Assembly: GCA_946479475.1 (NCBI GenBank) | Contig: CAMLGG010000073.1 | Span: 1-20,209, forward strand | Length of the DNA stretch: 20,209 nt | Direction of reading: 5' to 3' | Source: an uncultured Ideonella sp. | GTDB lineage: Bacteria > Pseudomonadota > Gammaproteobacteria > Burkholderiales > Burkholderiaceae | In this document: piece after piece, positions 1 through 6,260 of the stretch | How positions within the stretch are numbered: position 1 is the first letter of the stretch | Layout of the letters: the number at the start of each line of letters is the position of its first letter | The notes under the pieces: generated by a model | What the model was told of the DNA's origin: nothing | Database searches by the model: none | The model's input: the letters and a program-made list of their open reading frames with translations, nothing else | Translations under genes and position numbers: made by a program

Positions 1-431
1 GTGCATCGATCAGGTTCGGGACCGGGGCGGGCGCGCGCCCCGCCGCCTCCTCTCTCCTGTGTGTAGCCTTGTTGACCGCCGGCTCGGCCTCCCCGGCCGC
101 GGCGGCCGGGGACGGCGTACGGCTGGCCGGGCTCTGGGAGATGCCGGCCGGGGAGCAGTCCCGTTCGGAGCTGGTGGCGCAGGTCCCGCGCGGCGCGATC
201 GTGGGCCGGCTGTCGATGGGCGTCCCGGCGGCCAACGGCGACTTCTCCGGAGTGATCAAGAACAGCTTCCGCATAGACGGCGGCGCCGTCGGCCCGGCGC
301 TTTCGGAGGCGATGATCAGCGGCAACATGGCGCAGATGCTGAAGGACGTGCTCGGCGTCAGCCGCGAGCGCCTGGATACCGGCGCCACCGTGCTCCCCTG
401 GCTGCGCATCGGCGGCCTGCACTTCTCGTGA
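1..431 (+). CDS. TldD/PmbA-family protein, C-terminal fragment (5' end outside window)
   Basis: This is the last ~142 codons of a gene that begins upstream; the frame is open from base 3 with no stop, so the in-window TTG codons near 69 are not starts. The end of the protein reads through PAANGDFSG, then IKNSFRIDGG, EAMISGNM and a closing LPWLRIGGLHFS. This is the typical last domain of TldD/TldE(PmbA) proteins (compare TldE's conserved GDFSRG and IAGN segments). In E. coli, TldD and TldE form a heterodimeric zinc protease that degrades unfolded peptides and matures microcin B17. The ANGDFSGVIKNSF variant looks more like a stand-alone PmbA paralogue than TldE itself, but without the N-terminal and metal-binding parts this is inference. 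The next gene starts 7 bases after its stop, so the two are probably co-transcribed. Confidence 0.75.
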   Translation, partial: ASIRFGTGAGARPAASSLLCVALLTAGSASPAAAAGDGVRLAGLWEMPAGEQSRSELVAQVPRGAIVGRLSMGVPAANGDFSGVIKNSFRIDGGAVGPALSEAMISGNMAQMLKDVLGVSRERLDTGATVLPWLRIGGLHFS

Positions 432-438
432 CCCGTTC

Positions 439-1002
439 ATGAGCGATGCCGCCTGGATCCTTCGCCGTGCCCGCCCTTCGGATGCGGAAGGCTTCGTCCG
501 CATGATGCAGGAGCCGGCGGTCTACTCGCAGCTGCTGCAGCTGCCATTTCCCGATGCCGAGATGTGGCGGACCCGCCTGGCGAACCAGCAGGCCGGAGGC
601 CACCACCCTGAGTTGCACCTGGTGGCCGAGGTGCAGGGCGAGATCGTCGCCAGCGCCGGCCTGCATCCGACCGGCCCGCACCTGCGGCGGCGGCACGTGA
701 TGGCCCTGGGCATGTCGGTCGCGGTGCCGTGGCAGGGGCGGGGCGTGGGCTCGGCCCTGATGCAGGCGCTGCTCGACTACGCCGACAACTGGCTGGGCGT
801 GCTGCGCATCGAGCTGGGGGTCTATGCCGACAACCTGCGCGCCCAGGCCCTGTACCGCAAGTTCGGGTTCGAGCTGGAGGGCCGGCAGCGCGCCTACGCC
901 CTGCGCGAAGGGCAGTTCGTCGACTCGCTGGCGATGGCCCGGCTGCACCCGAGTCCCCCGCGCTGGAGCCCGACGGCCGAGGCCGGGCCGCCTGTGGGCT
1001 GA
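439..1002 (+). CDS. GNAT N-acetyltransferase, AaaT/YhhY-like
   Basis: The 187-aa product is a single GNAT domain. The acetyl-CoA pyrophosphate-binding loop (motif A) is seen as QGRGVGSA at residues 99-106. It is followed by the conserved [10 protein letters not shown] / [11 protein letters not shown] strand-helix block (residues ~117-146) and a C-terminal [14 protein letters not shown]. From memory, E. coli YhhY (AaaT), an L-amino-acid N-acetyltransferase acting on Phe/Met, shares the same sequence layout, including QxPxP near residue 35, DNWLRVxRIEL and KKYGFExEG. Amino-acid N-acetylation in the cytoplasm is therefore the best guess, but substrate cannot be read from sequence. It starts 7 bases after the upstream stop. 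The ATG at 439 matches the expected family start; the last ~17 residues (proline-rich) extend beyond the domain. Confidence 0.85.
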   Translation: MSDAAWILRRARPSDAEGFVRMMQEPAVYSQLLQLPFPDAEMWRTRLANQQAGGHHPELHLVAEVQGEIVASAGLHPTGPHLRRRHVMALGMSVAVPWQGRGVGSALMQALLDYADNWLGVLRIELGVYADNLRAQALYRKFGFELEGRQRAYALREGQFVDSLAMARLHPSPPRWSPTAEAGPPVG

Positions 1003-1069
1003 GCGGCCGCCGCGCTCCGGGCGTGCGACACTGCCGGATGCCTTTGGAAGCGAGAACGAGGAGGGCGGC

Positions 1070-1843
1070 ATGACCGAACCCCGCATGAGCAGCGAACAAG
1101 AGATCGAAGCCCTGGACGCGCTGTGCCAGCGCATGGCGGGCTTCGATGACCGCGTCTCGCTGGAGTGGCTGGACGGCTACATGTCGGCCCTGCTGGCCGG
1201 CCCGCGGCGGATCGCGCTGGACGAATGGCTGGAGGCTTTCGCCGAGGGGGTCTTCGAACGGACCTTCGCCGACCCGGCCGATGCCGGGGCTGCCCGCGAA
1301 GTCATCCAGGCCCGCTGGGACGTGCTGGCGGATCAGCTCGACCCCGAGCAGATCCTCGACGACCCCGACGTGCTGCGCCTGGCGCCGCTGATGATCGAGC
1401 TGACCGAAGAGGACAAGCAACGCCTGGTCGAGGAGGGCCACGTCAAGCCCGAGGAGGTGGCCCTGCTCGAGCAGACTGGAGAGGTCTGGGCGATGGGCTT
1501 CCTCGACGCGATGGCCGACTTCCCGCAGGACTGGCCGGACCCGGACATGGAGACCGAGGAGGGCCAGCTCTACGACGAGACCGTGACCCGCATCGCCTCC
1601 CTGACGATGGACGAGGAGGACCTCAAGGAAATCTTCGAGGACCTGTACGAAGGCGAGGAGCTCAGCCGGGACGAACTGATCCAGGAGGCGCTCTACGCGG
1701 CACAGGACCTGCGCCTGTACTGGCTCGACCACGCGCCCAAGCCCCCGCCGCGCCGCGTGGAAGCGCTGCCCGGGCGCAACGATCCCTGCCCGTGCGGCAG
1801 CGGCAAGAAGTTCAAGAAGTGCCACGGCGCGCAGATGCAGTGA
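1070..1843 (+). CDS. UPF0149 (YecA/YgfB-like) protein with C-terminal SEC-C zinc motif
   Basis: The 257-aa product is acidic and largely helical, with an N-terminal UPF0149 region ([16 protein letters not shown] near residues 25-40, WAMGFLDAM near 140) as in YecA/YgfB proteins. It ends in a SEC-C motif, [19 protein letters not shown], with zinc ligands C240, C242, C251 and H252, the same metal-binding tail found at the end of SecA. The family's role is not settled; some members bind ribosomes or nascent chains together with SecA-type tails, so a role near the translation/secretion interface is plausible but inferred. I chose the ATG at 1070 because it follows a strong GAGGAGGG Shine-Dalgarno and the family N-terminus begins there; an in-frame extension upstream to 824 overlaps the previous gene and is not family-like. 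coaBC begins 11 bases downstream. Confidence 0.85.
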   Translation: MTEPRMSSEQEIEALDALCQRMAGFDDRVSLEWLDGYMSALLAGPRRIALDEWLEAFAEGVFERTFADPADAGAAREVIQARWDVLADQLDPEQILDDPDVLRLAPLMIELTEEDKQRLVEEGHVKPEEVALLEQTGEVWAMGFLDAMADFPQDWPDPDMETEEGQLYDETVTRIASLTMDEEDLKEIFEDLYEGEELSRDELIQEALYAAQDLRLYWLDHAPKPPPRRVEALPGRNDPCPCGSGKKFKKCHGAQMQ

Positions 1844-1854
1844 CGGGCGCGACG

Positions 1855-3075
1855 ATGACGACGACATCGACCGACCTGGCCGGCCGGCACCTGGTGCTCG
1901 GCCTGTCGGGCGGCATCGCCAGCTACAAGTCGGCCGAGCTGGTGCGCCAGCTGATCCAGGCGGGGGCGACCGTCCAGGTGGTGATGACCGAGGCTGCCGA
2001 AGCCTTCATCACCCCGGTCACGCTGCAGGCGCTTTCGGGCCGCCCCGTCTACACCAGCCAGTGGGATGCGCGCGAGCCCAACAACATGCCGCACATCAAC
2101 CTCTCGCGGGAGGCGGATGCGGTGCTGGTGGCGCCGGCCAGCGCGGATTTCATGGCCCGGCTGGCGCAGGGCCGGGCCGACGAGCTGCTTTCGCTGCTTT
2201 GCCTGGCGCGGCCCATCGAGCGCTGCCCGCTGCTGCTGGCCCCGGCGATGAACCGCGAGATGTGGGCGCATCCCGCCACTCAGCGCAACGCGGCGCAGCT
2301 GCGGGCCGATGGTGCGACCCTGCTCGGGCCCGACGCGGGCGACCAGGCCTGCGGCGAGGTCGGCGACGGCCGCATGCTCGAGCCGGAGCACCTGGTCGAG
2401 GAACTGGTCGCCTTCTTCCAGCCCAAGCTCTTGGCCGGCAAGTCGGTCCTCGTCACCGCCGGCCCGACCTACGAGGCCATCGATCCTGTGCGCGGCATCA
2501 CCAATCGCTCGAGCGGCAAGATGGGTTTTGCGATCGCACGGGCGGCGCGCGAGGCCGGTGCTCGCGTCACGCTGGTCGCCGGCCCCGTCGCATTGGACAC
2601 TCCCCGCGGTGTGGCCCGCGTCGACGTGCAGAGTGCTCGCCAGATGCACGATGCAGTGCTGCCGCTGGCCGCCTCGCAGGATGTGTTCGTGGCCACGGCT
2701 GCGGTGGCGGACTGGCGGCCGGCCGAGGCCCAGGAGCACAAGATCAAGAAGGACGGCAGCGGACAGGCGCCGTCGATTCCCATGGCCGAGAACCCGGACA
2801 TCCTCGCGGCGGTCGCGAAGCTGCCGCGGCCGCCCTATTGCGTCGGCTTCGCTGCCGAAAGCCGCGACCTGCTGGCCCACGCCCGCGCCAAGCGCGAGCG
2901 CAAGGGCGTGCCACTGGTGGTCGGCAACCTCGGCCCGGCCACCTTCGGCCGGGACGACAACACGCTGCTGCTGGTCGACGAGCACGGCCACCGCGAGATC
3001 CCGACCGGCAACAAGCAGGCCCTGGCGCGCCAGCTGGTGCGCGAGATCGCCCAAAGACTGAAGAACCCTGCGTGA
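1855..3075 (+). CDS. coaBC: bifunctional phosphopantothenoylcysteine decarboxylase / phosphopantothenate-cysteine ligase
   Basis: The 406-aa product carries out two consecutive steps of coenzyme A synthesis in the cytosol. The C-terminal CoaB domain joins cysteine to 4'-phosphopantothenate using CTP, and the N-terminal FMN-dependent CoaC domain decarboxylates the product to 4'-phosphopantetheine. CoaC features are visible: [10 protein letters not shown] (residues 16-25), catalytic His80 in [12 protein letters not shown] at 130-133 and the active-site Cys166 in [12 protein letters not shown]. CoaB begins near residue 195 ([16 protein letters not shown]), with NRSSGKMG at 217-224, AAVADWRP and the KIKK lysines. 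Length matches E. coli CoaBC (Dfp). The ATG at 1855 is family-consistent. The stop overlaps the GTG start of dut, the same coaBC-dut order as in E. coli (dfp-dut), implying translational coupling. Confidence 0.97.
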   Translation: MTTTSTDLAGRHLVLGLSGGIASYKSAELVRQLIQAGATVQVVMTEAAEAFITPVTLQALSGRPVYTSQWDAREPNNMPHINLSREADAVLVAPASADFMARLAQGRADELLSLLCLARPIERCPLLLAPAMNREMWAHPATQRNAAQLRADGATLLGPDAGDQACGEVGDGRMLEPEHLVEELVAFFQPKLLAGKSVLVTAGPTYEAIDPVRGITNRSSGKMGFAIARAAREAGARVTLVAGPVALDTPRGVARVDVQSARQMHDAVLPLAASQDVFVATAAVADWRPAEAQEHKIKKDGSGQAPSIPMAENPDILAAVAKLPRPPYCVGFAAESRDLLAHARAKRERKGVPLVVGNLGPATFGRDDNTLLLVDEHGHREIPTGNKQALARQLVREIAQRLKNPA

Positions 3076-3524
3076 ACACGACCATCGACATCAAGGTGCT
3101 GGACGAGCGCATGGCCGCCCAGCTCCCCGCCTACGCCACTCCCGGCAGCGCCGGCCTGGACCTGCGCGCCTGCCTGGACGAGGCGATCGAGCTGGCGCCC
3201 GGGCAGACGGCGCTCATCCCGACCGGCCTGGCGATCCACATCGAGGATGCGGGGCTGGCGGCGCTGATCCTTCCCCGCTCGGGCCTGGGCCACAAGCACG
3301 GCATCGTGCTGGGCAACCTGGTCGGGCTGATCGATTCCGACTACCAGGGCCAGCTGATGGTCAGCTGCTGGAACCGCGGCCAGGGCAGCTTCACCATCCA
3401 GCCGATGGAGCGCATCGCCCAGATGGTGATCGTCCCGGTGGTGCAGGCGAACTTCAGGCGCGTGGACAGCTTCGAGCAGAGCGACCGCGGCGAAGGCGGC
3501 TTCGGCTCCAGCGGGAGAGCCTGA
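3072..3524 (+). CDS. dut: dUTP diphosphatase (dUTPase)
   Basis: The 150-aa trimeric dUTPase hydrolyses dUTP to dUMP and pyrophosphate, supplying dTMP synthesis and keeping uracil out of DNA. All five family motifs are present: AGLDLRA (27-33), PRSG (68-71), [15 protein letters not shown] (81-95, with catalytic Asp90), ERIAQMV (113-119) and the C-terminal lid [10 protein letters not shown] (139-148) whose Phe stacks on uracil. The start is a GTG at 3072 that overlaps the coaBC stop (GTGA); the protein starting there ([13 protein letters not shown]...) matches family N-termini. Only 6 bases separate its stop from the stop of the convergent SlyD-like gene, and I see no intrinsic terminator between them. 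Confidence 0.97.
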   Translation: MNTTIDIKVLDERMAAQLPAYATPGSAGLDLRACLDEAIELAPGQTALIPTGLAIHIEDAGLAALILPRSGLGHKHGIVLGNLVGLIDSDYQGQLMVSCWNRGQGSFTIQPMERIAQMVIVPVVQANFRRVDSFEQSDRGEGGFGSSGRA

Positions 3525-3530
3525 CCGGCT

Positions 3531-4052
3531 TCAGTGCAGCGGGGTGTCGGGCGGGGCGCCGTCGAGGATGGAGAAGGGCGAGTCGCCCACCGAGCCCGCG
3601 CCGACCTCGTCGACCGTCGCCTGGCGCACGTCGAGCACCTTGAGCTTGATGCGCAGCGCGATGCCGGCCAGGGGATGGTTGGCGTCCAGCACCACGTGCG
3701 AGGGGTAGACCTCGGTCACCGTGTAGATCAGGTCCTCCGGCATGCCTGAGGTGCTGGCCCCCTCGGGCAGGCCCTCGAACTGCATGCCGGGCTGGACCTC
3801 GCCGGGGAAAAGAGAGCGCTCCTCGTAGCAGACGAGTTCGGCGTTGTACTCGCCGAAGGCCTGCTCGGGCTCGAGCTGCAGGTGGGCCTCGAAGCCTGGC
3901 TCCTGGTCGGCCAGCACTTCCTCGACCTTGGGCAACAGGTCGCTGCCGCCGTAGAAAAACTCGACCGGCTCGTCGAGCTCGTCGATCAGCTGGCCCTGCG
4001 CGTCGGTGAGCGTCCAGATGAGCGTCACGACGCAGGGAGAGGTGATGTTCAT
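3531..4052 (-). CDS. SlyD-like FKBP-type peptidyl-prolyl cis-trans isomerase
   Basis: The 173-aa product is a SlyD-type FKBP: a prolyl isomerase with an insert-in-flap chaperone domain that assists folding in the cytosol. Family signatures are the N-terminal strand VVTLIWTLTDAQGQLIDE, a FFYGGSDLLPKVEEVL segment (equivalent to the HGHGxLIxGLExAL of SlyD), EQAFGEYNAELV, and the diagnostic DANHPLAGIALRIKLKVLDVR near residues 123-143. The C-terminus is short and lacks the His/Cys-rich nickel-binding tail of E. coli SlyD, so a role in nickel delivery is not supported. It is divergent from the hydroxylase gene, with only 38 bases between the two starts, and convergent with dut. The ATG at 4052 gives the expected N-terminus. 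Confidence 0.88.
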   Translation of the reverse strand: MNITSPCVVTLIWTLTDAQGQLIDELDEPVEFFYGGSDLLPKVEEVLADQEPGFEAHLQLEPEQAFGEYNAELVCYEERSLFPGEVQPGMQFEGLPEGASTSGMPEDLIYTVTEVYPSHVVLDANHPLAGIALRIKLKVLDVRQATVDEVGAGSVGDSPFSILDGAPPDTPLH

Positions 4053-4090
4053 CAGGGGATGATCGCATAGGTCTGAAAGACAATCCCGCG

Positions 4091-5218
4091 ATGGATGTCG
4101 ACCTGAAGCTGCCCCTGCTGGGCCACCTGTCGCCGCGCCAGTTCATGCGCCGGTATTGGCAGAAATCCCCCTGCCTGATCCGCCAGGCGGTCTCGGGCGT
4201 GCGGCCGCCCATAGAGCGCGGTGCGCTGTTCGAGCTGGCCGGACGAGACGACGTGGAGTCGCGCCTGGTCGCGCAGGCGGACGGCCGCTGGACGTTGCGG
4301 CATGGCCCGTTCACGAAACGGCAGATCCCGCCGCGCAGCCGGCCGGGCTGGACGCTGCTGGTGCAGGGCCTGGACCTTCACGTGTCCGCGGCGCGCACCA
4401 TGCTCGACGCATTCCGCTTCGTGCCCGAAGCCCGCCTGGACGACCTCATGATTTCCTACGCCAGCGATGGCGGCGGGGTGGGGCCGCACCTGGACTCGTA
4501 CGACGTCTTCCTGCTGCAGGTCAGCGGCCGCCGGCGCTGGCGCGTGGGGCCGGTGAAGGACGCGGCGCTGGTGCCGGGCATGCCGGTCAAGCTGCTGGCG
4601 AACTTCGAGCCGAGCGAGGAGTGGGTGCTCGAACCCGGCGACATGCTCTACCTGCCGCCGCGCTGGGGCCACGACGGCGTGGCGGTCGGCGATGACTGCA
4701 TGACTTGCTCGGTGGGCTTTCGAACGCCCACGCCCACCGAACTCGCCCGTGACGTGCTGCAGAGGCTGACGGATGCCCTGGAAGCCCCGCCCGACGAGCC
4801 GCACTATCGGGATCCCGGCGGCAGCGCCACCGCGACGCCGGGCCTGATTCCCGAGGCCCTTCAACTCTTCGCGCAGAAGGCCGTCATCGGCGCCCTCAAC
4901 GATGCGCACAGCCTGGCCTGTGCCCTGGGCGAGGCCCTGACGGAGCCGAAGTCCATCGTCTGGTTCGAAGGGGGCGGGGCCCTGGCGGAAGGGCAGGGCG
5001 TGCGGCTGGACGCACGAACCCGCATGATGTATGACGCTCGCCATGTGTTCATCAACGGAGAGTCGTTCCAGGCCTCGGGTCGCGACGCTCGCCTGATGCG
5101 GACTCTGGCAGACGAGCGCATGCTCGGTACTCGAGCTGTCGGCCAGCTCAGCGCCGATGCGGCCGAACTGCTGGGCGAATGGGTCGAGGCGGGCTGGGTT
5201 CACGGCACGGAAGACTGA
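4091..5218 (+). CDS. roxA: RoxA/YcfD-type ribosomal oxygenase (cupin, Fe(II)/2-oxoglutarate)
   Basis: The 375-aa product matches the bacterial ribosomal oxygenase YcfD/RoxA, which hydroxylates an arginine of ribosomal protein uL16 (L16) using Fe(II), 2-oxoglutarate and O2. The JmjC-like cupin core is intact. The iron triad is His133 and Asp135 in GPHLDSYDVFLLQ plus His194 in PPRWGHDGVAV. RRRW at 148-150 supplies the basic residues expected near the 2-oxoglutarate carboxylate. The N-terminal LSPRQFMRRYWQKSPCLIRQA and DDLMISYAS.GGGVGPH also match the family. Residues after ~205 form the winged-helix-like C-terminal half. Length equals the family norm. A GACAAT box at 4079-4084 lies so near the ATG that the transcript may have almost no leader. 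The next gene follows after 5 bases. Confidence 0.9.
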   Translation: MDVDLKLPLLGHLSPRQFMRRYWQKSPCLIRQAVSGVRPPIERGALFELAGRDDVESRLVAQADGRWTLRHGPFTKRQIPPRSRPGWTLLVQGLDLHVSAARTMLDAFRFVPEARLDDLMISYASDGGGVGPHLDSYDVFLLQVSGRRRWRVGPVKDAALVPGMPVKLLANFEPSEEWVLEPGDMLYLPPRWGHDGVAVGDDCMTCSVGFRTPTPTELARDVLQRLTDALEAPPDEPHYRDPGGSATATPGLIPEALQLFAQKAVIGALNDAHSLACALGEALTEPKSIVWFEGGGALAEGQGVRLDARTRMMYDARHVFINGESFQASGRDARLMRTLADERMLGTRAVGQLSADAAELLGEWVEAGWVHGTED

Positions 5219-5223
5219 CTGAC

Positions 5224-5739
5224 ATGCAAGCAAGCGATGACCTGCTGCTGAAGGCCACGCCCGCGGGGCTGATCGGCTCCCGGGCGGACTTCCAGGCGGC
5301 CGTGCGGGGCCTCGTCACCAGCGCTCACGAAGCCGGCGTTCGTCATATGTGGTGGGTTTCGCCCGACTTCGCCGAGTGGCCGCTGGACGAGCCGGCGATC
5401 ATCGAGGCGCTCACGCACTGGTCTCGACTGCCGGGAGCGCACCTCAGCTGGTTGGGCCACGACTTCGAGCAGGTTCGCCGCACGATGCCGAGGTTGACCC
5501 GCTGGCGTCAGGTCTTCTCGCACGTCATCACTTGTCGCTCCCCCGAGGACGTGCCCGGATCCGACATGCCGACGCTGCTGGTTGCGGATCACCGCGTCGC
5601 GCTGAGGCTGCTGGACCGTGAGCGGGTGCGTGGATGGCTACGCCATGACGGCGCAGATGTGCAGCATGCTCGCGAAGAGATCGATGTAATTTCGCAACGA
5701 TCGAGCGAGGCCTTCCCTGCCGTCACATTGGGACTCTAG
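5224..5739 (+). CDS. conserved-looking protein of unknown function, coupled to roxA
   Basis: The 171-aa soluble protein has no signal peptide or membrane helix. I do not recognise it with certainty. Its layout is alternating beta-alpha: MWWVSPDFAEWPLDEPAII near 40-58, a HLSWLGHDF strand, LLVADHRVALRLLD near 117-130, and a closing EIDVISQRSSEAFPAVTLGL. It resembles small single-domain proteins of other Beta/Gammaproteobacteria that end in a (F)DEIWxxS...LGL tail; some of these carry a DUF label (possibly DUF7931) and look like degenerate phospholipase D folds. No HKD catalytic motif is seen, so enzymatic activity is not claimed. The ATG at 5224 lies 5 bases after the roxA stop and is preferred over an ATG at 5179 inside roxA. 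Its TAG stop (5737-5739) is part of an inverted repeat. Confidence 0.75.
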   Translation: MQASDDLLLKATPAGLIGSRADFQAAVRGLVTSAHEAGVRHMWWVSPDFAEWPLDEPAIIEALTHWSRLPGAHLSWLGHDFEQVRRTMPRLTRWRQVFSHVITCRSPEDVPGSDMPTLLVADHRVALRLLDRERVRGWLRHDGADVQHAREEIDVISQRSSEAFPAVTLGL

Positions 5740-5751
5740 GGATCACCCTAG
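5736..5751. promoter_or_regulatory. perfect 6-bp inverted repeat, candidate operator
   Basis: CTAGGG-ATCA-CCCTAG is a perfect inverted repeat. It contains the TAG stop of the upstream gene and ends 7 bases before the TATAAT -10 box, so it occupies the -35 region, where no TTGACA-like hexamer is visible. That position is typical of an activator or repressor site. It could instead be a weak RNA hairpin after the stop, but no T-run follows. The regulator is unknown. Confidence 0.4.
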
Positions 5752-5758
5752 GCGTGTC

Positions 5759-5764
5759 TATAAT
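5759..5764 (+). promoter_or_regulatory. -10 promoter box for the small lipoprotein gene
   Basis: TATAAT is a perfect sigma-70 -10 hexamer in an otherwise GC-rich genome, lying in the 179-base gap upstream of the lipoprotein. The start of transcription would be near 5771, giving a leader of roughly 148 bases. No clear -35 hexamer lies 16-18 bases upstream; instead there is the CTAGGG...CCCTAG repeat, suggesting dependence on a bound factor. Confidence 0.6.
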
Positions 5765-5878
5765 CAAAGGCTAGGCTCAGGAATCAACCACCGCGAGTGT
5801 CTCGAGTGCTCGTGGGCTACTGGCGAACTTCCTGGTCTGACTCGAGGAGGAGGCACGCGACGAACAGCGAGCTTCCAA

Positions 5879-5892
5879 AATTACCGGTAATT
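5879..5892. promoter_or_regulatory. perfect 14-bp palindrome AATTACCGGTAATT
   Basis: This AT-rich perfect palindrome sits 27-40 bases upstream of the lipoprotein ATG, inside its predicted leader. It may be a dyad for a dimeric DNA-binding regulator. Without a loop it would be a poor RNA hairpin. I do not know a regulator with this exact consensus. Confidence 0.4.
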
Positions 5893-5918
5893 GTTCGACT
5901 CTTAGTTTGAGGACATTC

Positions 5919-6122
5919 ATGAACAAGTCGCTCCTGTTGGCTTCCCTGATCGCTGTTGCTGCCCTGGCCGCTTGCGGCAAGAAGGAAGAGGCTGCTGCCC
6001 CGGCCGCGCCCGCTCCGGCTCCGGTGGCCTCGGCCGCCATGGACGCCGCGTCGACCGCCATGCCCGCCGCCTCGGAAGCGCCCGCTGCCGCCGAGCCCGC
6101 TTCGGCCGCCGCCAGCCAGTGA
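5919..6122 (+). CDS. tiny Ala/Pro-rich lipoprotein
   Basis: The 67-aa product has a textbook lipoprotein signal: MNK, a hydrophobic stretch LLLASLIAVAALAAC with lipobox LAAC and the acylated Cys19, followed by GKKEE. Gly at +2 means no Asp retention signal, so outer-membrane localisation is expected. After the lipid anchor it is low-complexity Ala/Pro/Ser (runs of [11 protein letters not shown] and ASAAMDAAST), so the mature protein of ~49 residues is probably extended and unstructured, perhaps a periplasmic spacer. No catalytic feature is present; the function is unknown. The ATG at 5919 has a GAGG Shine-Dalgarno 6 bases upstream. It is a monocistronic unit with its own promoter and terminator. 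Similar short lipoproteins are common in Burkholderiales. Confidence 0.8.
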   Translation: MNKSLLLASLIAVAALAACGKKEEAAAPAAPAPAPVASAAMDAASTAMPAASEAPAAAEPASAAASQ

Positions 6123-6130
6123 TGGAGCAG

Positions 6131-6157
6131 TCGCCCGGGGCCTGAAGCCCGGGGCGA
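6131..6157 (+). other. GC-rich RNA hairpin after the lipoprotein gene
   Basis: TCGCCC pairs with GGGCGA, and inside it GGGC pairs with GCCC around a 5-base loop, with one mismatch between the two helices. It lies 8 bases after the lipoprotein stop. No T-run follows, so on its own it is more likely a 3'-end stabilising or pause hairpin than a terminator. Confidence 0.5.
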
Positions 6158-6160
6158 TGG

Positions 6161-6196
6161 CAACGACAAGGCCGCCTTCGGGCGGCTTTGTCGTTG
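6161..6196 (+). terminator. strong intrinsic terminator with C(UUCG)G tetraloop
   Basis: A 16-bp stem (one G-U pair) runs from CAACGACAAG-GCCGCC to GGCGGC-TTTGTCGTTG around a TTCG loop closed by C-G, the most stable tetraloop known. The upper stem is GC-rich and the 3' arm begins with TTTGT, as in rho-independent terminators. It ends the lipoprotein transcript, and the A-rich 5' arm makes it potentially bidirectional. Confidence 0.85.
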
Positions 6197-6213
6197 TCGA
6201 AGGCGTGAAACAA

Positions 6214-6238
6214 GAAGGGCCGCGTGAAGCGGCCCTTT
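6214..6238 (-). terminator. terminator hairpin of the dapA-bamC operon
   Basis: AAGGGCCGC and GCGGCCCTT form a 9-bp stem around a 5-base loop. On the minus strand it lies 22 bases beyond the bamC stop and its 3' arm runs into CTTCTTGTTT. On the plus strand it is followed by TTTCCTTCC, so it may also back up the lipoprotein terminator. Confidence 0.7.
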
Positions 6239-6260
6239 CCTTCCCCGAGTCAGTGCGTTC

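Noticed and set aside
4053..4090. Inverted repeats GTCT-GAA-AGAC and GGGAT...ATCCC between the slyD-like gene and roxA
   Set aside because: The arms are short and the two repeats are not centred on the same point, so they do not form one convincing operator.
5797..5910. A 37-codon GTG-started frame in the leader of the lipoprotein gene, ending at the Shine-Dalgarno
   Set aside because: No ribosome-binding site precedes the GTG and the peptide is basic and featureless. A leader peptide cannot be excluded but there is no positive evidence.
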